From NCBI GenBank assembly GCA_037953625.1, contig CM075656.1, positions 85,765,001-85,829,000 on the forward strand: a stretch of DNA of 64,000 nucleotides, in the 5' to 3' direction. This document shows positions 59,201 through 64,000 of this stretch, one piece after another (the first letter of the stretch is position 1; the number at the start of each line of letters is the position of its first letter). The notes under the pieces were generated by a model that made no database searches, was not told the origin of the DNA, and saw only the letters and a list, made by a program, of their open reading frames with translations. The translations under genes and the position numbers were made by a program. Origin of the DNA: Crotalaria pallida (taxonomy: Eukaryota > Streptophyta > Magnoliopsida > Fabales > Fabaceae).

Positions 59201-61009
59201 AAGTTTAAATTTAGATAATCCCACCACCTTGAATTAGAAATGTCTCCTCTAAACTAAGATCGGATTAGACTGACATGTTCGAAACCAGAATCGATACAAA
59301 GGTGAAAACTCACCAAAAGTACATATCTTGTACAAGAGACAAAAGAAATACTTGACTTTAGATCCCTATTAAAGAACAACAGCGCCTGCAATAACTAGAT
59401 AATTTTTCTAAAATAGATAGTAGTAAATAATAAATAATTCTAGAATGTTTGAAAAATTATCCAGACTGAATGTGCCCCTAACATTTGGAGTGTGGCTTTG
59501 CTTTATACAGTAAAACCGTGTAATTTGGAAGTGTTTATATTGCAAGCCGTTAGGAACACTTTACTCAGTATTCATTTGTTGAAAAATAATACTATTAGCA
59601 AGCCACCAAAAATCAAGCATGCACCGTCAACATTTGAAAACATTAACATTACTGACATAAACCATCCAGCAAGAATCTGACAGGTGGCGAATATCGAAAA
59701 TTCAATTAAGAAAAAGAGCCATGCACAAGACAAACCACCATCCAGATAGTACTACTAAGATATGTTAGATAACTGTACTTACTAGACAGGCCACTCACGA
59801 TATCAATTATAAAGTGCAACAACCCACCCTTCGATCGTTCTTTGCATGAGATTGTTGAAGAAAGAATCGATGGCAAAAGATTATGGCTGTTGCTATAGTT
59901 AACTGAGGCCTGAAATGGGCAAAGTTATAACCAATATGTAAACCTCCATGTGAATTTCTACAACAAAGTCTAAATGGATTCAAAAAGGTAAATGGCAGAT
60001 ATACTCACCCATTATATAAAAATACATCAGAAGTAATAGGAAAATAAAAAAGAGCATAATATTTGCTTCAGCAGTATATGCAATTATTTCATACAGATAC
60101 ACAATTGTATTATTCAAGAAAGTTATCAGCAAATAATCCTACAATTTTTATTTTTTTTTAATGATACAAAAAGAAATCTCATCACATAGAAAGGAGGGAA
60201 GTACAGTACAGATGAGAATATGGGATAACATATCCCCAAAAACAGTAAAACTAGGTACAACAATGAACCAAATAAAGCCCAAGAATTCGACATGCCAGCT
60301 CGATCTCTCTGCCTATTTGAAATTGAAATCCCCTTTGAGCAACCATGTAGAAAATACGAAAAAGGAGCACCAAACTGAGAACACATTAGTGGCAAAGAGA
60401 CGCCCTTTAGACACGAGCATTCTGGTATCTGCTCCAACTAGGTGCACCAAAGGGTTTGGGCTTTCAACATAAGATATGGCCTCCTTGATTTAACCAAAAC
60501 CTTCATAACGAACCAATGAAAACTCTCCCAAAGTCACAAGACACACCCAGCACATAACAAAAATCTCGAAAAGATAGATCCAAATAAAAGTATCTGCCTT
60601 ACAATGCAAGAATAAGTGATCTGGTCTTTCTAAATCAGATTTGCACATAATACATTTGGAGAAAGTGATCGGCAACCAGTAATGTGTTTCAATCCTCATA
60701 GCAACCCCAAACACACAGTAAGAAGTGCTTGGAATTAGTTTAAAAACATGTATAATAACATCAGGAGCAGCAAACTCACACTTTAAGTCTTATTCCTAAA
60801 TCCTGTAAGAATGTGCAGTATGACTTGCGATAAATCGTCTCTTTCTTCCAGTCAATTCCATCTTTCCTTGACGGGGAATTCTCCACTATTTCTTTCCTGG
60901 ACATATACCACGATCCAAATGCTTCATCTTGCTTGCCTTCAGAATTTACGCGGGAGTTGTCATCAGCTGCTCCTTGACATGACGATTCCCCAGTCAAAAG
61001 TCCTGCCAT
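56261..61009 (-). CDS. Cyclin-T1-like (CYCT), partner of CDK9/CDKC kinase
   Basis: Cyclin T activates the P-TEFb-type kinase (CDKC in plants) that phosphorylates RNA polymerase II. Exons from the 5' end: 60780-61009, 59828-59909, 58397-58531, 57924-58099, 57684-57835, 56261-57081. All are GT-AG and in phase, giving 531 aa. The first cyclin fold starts with SWYMSRKEIVENSPSRKDGI (from ~33) and includes IATAIIFCHRFFLQQSHAKN and the signature AGKVEETPRPLKDV (~115-128). The second fold spans ~150-258, including AAGALFLAARFLKVKLPSDG. The C-terminal half is acidic, coiled and disordered, with KVKAALRKRRKERE and an RKRK patch near the end as likely nuclear signals. A 5' non-coding exon ends at 62092 with a GTAAGT donor. 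Which CYCT1 paralogue it is cannot be settled here. Confidence 0.94.
60145..60715 (-). mobile_element. 3' fragment of a LINE in a cyclin-T intron
   Basis: The minus-strand frame contains a zf-RVT-like segment (CIMCKSDLERPDHLFLHCK) followed by FSLVRYEGFG-type LINE 3'-region sequence. The left end is TGTATCATTAAAAAAAA on the minus strand, a LINE-like 3' tail. No RT motifs remain. Insertion orientation equals that of the gene. Confidence 0.72.
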
Positions 61010-62091
61010 ATGTATCACTTTACCTGTGCACCAAATAAATTCCGTAGCACAGGATGATTCTGAAGGCTACACAAGAATAGAATTTAGTGAATAGCATATA
61101 CCAAGAATTTTAACTATTTTAACAGAACTGCTGAAATTGAAAAGCGTAAAATCATAAAAATGTTAAGGTCTGAAAATCATCCAAGAATGTAAAATTATGC
61201 AAAAACCTCTAACCTACTTAATTTAATCATTAAATTTTTCCTTCAATAAATCAGAAAAAAAAAAGCCCATGATCCGCTGTCATTAATGTCTTCAAGCTGG
61301 CCATCAGGTCTTTGGCTAGATGCTCACCCATTTTCGGTAATAAGTTAGTGGTCCAGTTTAGATTGGTACAACTTCAACGCTTTAAATGTGACAAATGATA
61401 AATAGAGTGCAACCTCTCAAAACTAAAACTGGAAAGCAAATAAATCATAACTCGGAAAGGAATTTAAATATAAAAGCGATATATTCGAACGTTAAATTTT
61501 CCAAACCAAGATCCCCTCTTCCAAGCCTTAATATTCTTGCCTGACAGCCCTGGCTCACTAGCCCGGACCATCAACCCTATCCATCTACAACCCTGACTGT
61601 TTACTGATGCATTGAGAATCTAAATCCAATTTCTTATCTCTATATCCAAATGAACCTTTCCTTCATGGACTACTTCTTTGAGGCACCAAGTAATTCAGAT
61701 CAAGAGCATTATATTTCCACAACTCATAATCAACAACAACTCATATAATCCCTAATTACCAAAAATATTATTAAAAAAAAAAGTATACAATGGGACCGAA
61801 AAGCTCCATTAGAATACCAATCCTAACTGCATGATCAAGGACCACCCATATAAGAAAGATTCAAGCTTTCTCCTCACTATTCACTAAGTCCCAAATTTTC
61901 AAATACGGTAATAAAAGACACAGAAACATAACAGGTTGAAGAAAACCCAGAATTTTCACAAAAAAAAGACACCATCTTGATAAATAATTCTACAAACTGA
62001 GTACATTCCGAAAAAGGGTTTCAATAAATGGATTGAAAAGATGAAAACTTTGCATTGAAAATAGGAAAAGGGGAAAGAAGGAGCGACTTAC

Positions 62092-62122
62092 AGAGGAAGG
62101 GCAATGGAACCCTCGTCTTCGA

Positions 62123-62182
<60 letters not shown>

Positions 62183-62245
62183 AATCTCTGTGAGCGAGCG
62201 AACGAGCGATCGATCCTTGAAGAGAGGCAGCAATAGCGCCTGACA
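62092..62245 (-). other. Cyclin-T 5' non-coding exon
   Basis: A CTCT|GTAAGT donor at 62091-62092 pairs with the acceptor before 61023, giving a leader intron of ~1.07 kb. The exon start near 62245 is estimated. The leader contains a (GA)n tract on the transcribed strand. Confidence 0.6.
62128..62181. repeat. (CT)n microsatellite in the cyclin-T leader
   Basis: An uninterrupted CT tract of ~54 bp, read as GA repeats in the transcript. GAGA tracts in plant leaders can bind BBR/BPC proteins. A spurious Arg-Glu repeat frame results from it. Confidence 0.92.
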
Positions 62246-62249
62246 CAGT

Positions 62250-62740
62250 ACAATCTCGTTAGTTTTTGGTTTTGTTTTTGTTATGCCCTGTTTGATGTTT
62301 CCATATAAAAAGAGTAAATAATTTAAAATTTGGCTTAATTATGGTTTTAGTGCCTAGAAGTTTAGAAAGTTTTGGTTTTAGTCCCCAGAACTTTATTTGA
62401 CCTTCACTGGTCCTTAAAAGTTTTTTATTTTTGGCTTCAATCCTTCGGTTACATATTTTTCGTTACTATTTGCCATGTCAGCCCTAAACAGTGAAGGTGT
62501 CATCCATCAGAAGCGTTTTGCGTTGGAGATTGCTTCTCGAGTTACAGATATGGAGGAACATGGACGACGGTGGAGGGAATCACGGTGTAGATGAAGATCG
62601 TATACAGGTGGTTCGAAATCGCCATCATCCATGAAGTATAAAGTTATGGTGCTGCTCCCCGCCATCCTTATCCTCGATCTGCGACCTCCGACTCCGTCGT
62701 CGTGACCCAATGTTGCTGCGATTGGCGAAACCGCAGATCT
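62250..62740. other. Region upstream of cyclin-T with MITE-like arm
   Basis: TTATGGTTTTAGTGCCTAGA and TTGGTTTTAGTCCCCAGAAC near 62340-62390 resemble MULE/MITE arms. The part at 62500-62735 is more GC-rich and has no recognisable gene. Confidence 0.45.
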
Positions 62741-64000
62741 TGTAGAATCAAGTCTCCAATGAGGTGGATTTATTTTGATGATGACAATATAATTAGATCA
62801 TGGATTTAAAGGAAGAATTCAAGCTCACCAAGTCAAGAAGAAGATCACGTGCATCATTTAGCTAGTCACTTTCTTTTGTATTTTAATTGTAATTGAATTC
62901 TTATATTTGAGAGTGGGTAGCTTTGGAAGTAATCTCAACCTAGGATAAATAATTTTAATGCATGAAAAAGGTTGGGGTTACATAAAATTATTCCTTGAAG
63001 AGATAATTGAAATTAATTGTTGAAAAACTTAATTTTTATCATCTTTGGACAAAATACTCGAGTAAGCTGAATTATACTCGAGTATTACAAGACTCGAGTA
63101 AGTCAAAAGTACTCGAGTATCAAAACACTCGAGTACTTCCCAAAATACTCGAGTATTTCAGCCTCAAATCAGATATTTGACCGTTAGTTCAATACATGGG
63201 CATTTCTATTGAAAGATGGGCAAAAGACTCGAGTAGTCTCAAAAATACTCGAGTATTTTGACTCTGACAGCAAATTTTTTAACAGTTGGAAGAGGGCAAA
63301 AATGGGAGAAAAGAATTACTCTTACTCTCTCATTTCCTCTTCCACATATCAGAAATGAATGTCATTGAACTAACCAACTAGAACATTAAAGTCTATTGGG
63401 CTAAACATTTATTTTGATTTTCTCTCTCTCAAGTGAAAATTTACTCTAACTCAATCTATTCATTCATCATTATTATTTGTACTAAGAGTTAGAGTTGTGC
63501 TTAATTGTTGTGGAAATCATTTGTTGGATTTCTCCACATACACAAACACTTCTTGTTCTCAAAATCTTGGTTGGTAACCAAGTGTGCCTAAGTGGGACTT
63601 AGGTTCATTCAAGACTTGAGAGGTTCTCAAGCAAGGGCTAAGAGGTTCTTAGCTTTGGTGGAGCTCTTGAAGGTTTCAAGGAGCTTGAAGAAGAAGGAGT
63701 CTTCATCACCAACTTCAAATTGGGGTAGAAATTCAAGAGTTTGGTACACTCTTGGAAGGGATAGGTTGAGTGAGGCATCTCAATACCCTTTGTAATATTT
63801 CTAACAATTTGATTTTAGTAGACACTCCTAAGATTCTTAGGGGGACTGGACTAGCTCTCTAAATAGAGAGTGAACCAGTATAAAATCGGTGGTGTTGATC
63901 TTTTATAGCTTTCTTTAACTTCAAGTCAAAACCAAACCTAAGTTGCTCAAAAGGGGATTATTAATTAGAGTAGTAATTCCGCAGCAATTAAGTTGTTTTC
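62741..64000 (+). mobile_element. Probable start of a long LTR (SIRE/Maximus-type copia), cut by window edge
   Basis: TGTAGAATCAAGTCTCCAAT followed by TTATTTTGATGATGACAA is the kind of start I recall for LTRs of the large SIRE/Maximus copia group in legumes. The last bases (ATTCCGCAGCAATTAAGTTG) resemble the 3' part of such LTRs. No end, primer site or coding region lies inside the window, so this is a recognition by memory. The orientation is left to right. A cluster of ACTCGAGT palindromes lies at 63055-63255. Confidence 0.6.
63055..63255. repeat. Cluster of eight ACTCGAGT palindromes
   Basis: CTCGAG-centred sites occur at 63055, 63075, 63091, 63110, 63127, 63146, 63226 and 63246. Five are the full 10-bp palindrome TACTCGAGTA; the others are GACTCGAGTA (two) and CACTCGAGTA. 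Spacing is 16-20 bp for the first six, followed by an 80-bp gap and a final pair. Confidence 0.95.

Noticed and set aside
61990..62253. Frames with long Arg-Glu or Leu-Ser repeats
   Set aside because: Produced by the (CT)n microsatellite in the cyclin-T leader.

Overview
The window is plant nuclear DNA. It carries spliced eukaryotic genes with GT-AG introns, a nuclear photosystem I gene with a plastid transit peptide, plant-specific families (LOB-domain, RHD3, CYCT) and a dense load of plant transposons. Protein similarity and element content suggest a eudicot, probably a papilionoid legume. That last step is inference from recalled families, not a database result.

Six protein genes are supported. 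(1) 391-7900, minus: tubulin-folding cofactor E, whose last exon lies beyond the left edge. (2) 11558-20800, plus: a 22-exon RHD3/atlastin-type ER GTPase, reconstructed here as 836 aa. (3) 22280-26129, minus: an 11-exon plastid-targeted HAD-like protein of 378 aa. (4) 47237-50119, plus: a two-exon LOB-domain transcription factor resembling LBD4, 171 aa. (5) 53264-53965, minus: intronless psaF, photosystem I subunit III, 233 aa. (6) 56261-61009, minus: a cyclin-T, 531 aa, with a further 5' non-coding exon near 62.1 kb. There is also a tRNA-Ala(AGC) at 51997-52069, a small tRNA-like element at 8791-8854 and a RIBA (riboflavin biosynthesis) pseudogene fragment at 9779-10131.

The stretch from about 26.2 to 47 kb is mostly nested mobile DNA. 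A Mutator-like element (26214-29938, 9-bp target duplication) sits 85 bp upstream of the HAD start codon and contains a 5'-truncated LINE. At 30.0-31.1 kb, mariner-type MITEs are inserted into one another and followed by a tRNA-derived SINE. At 36948-41083 a MITE is split by a Ty1-copia deletion derivative (37111-40949), which in turn is split by a complete Cassandra TRIM (38962-39836) carrying 5S rRNA-like sequence in its LTRs. By my manual count the inner Cassandra LTRs differ more (about 18/402) than the outer copia LTRs (7/273). This could mean Cassandra travelled as a passenger of the copia element. Two elements with GC-rich ends (41.8-42.4 and 43.1-44.0 kb), foldback MITEs and a MULE-like element at 45.6-46.4 kb complete this block.

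The right edge (from about 62.74 kb) looks like the start of a long LTR of a copia retrotransposon. It carries eight ACTCGAGT palindromes in about 200 bp. The protein genes are unrelated housekeeping or developmental genes and form no pathway or operon. No previously unknown multigene system was found; the most unusual material is the nested retroelement architecture.
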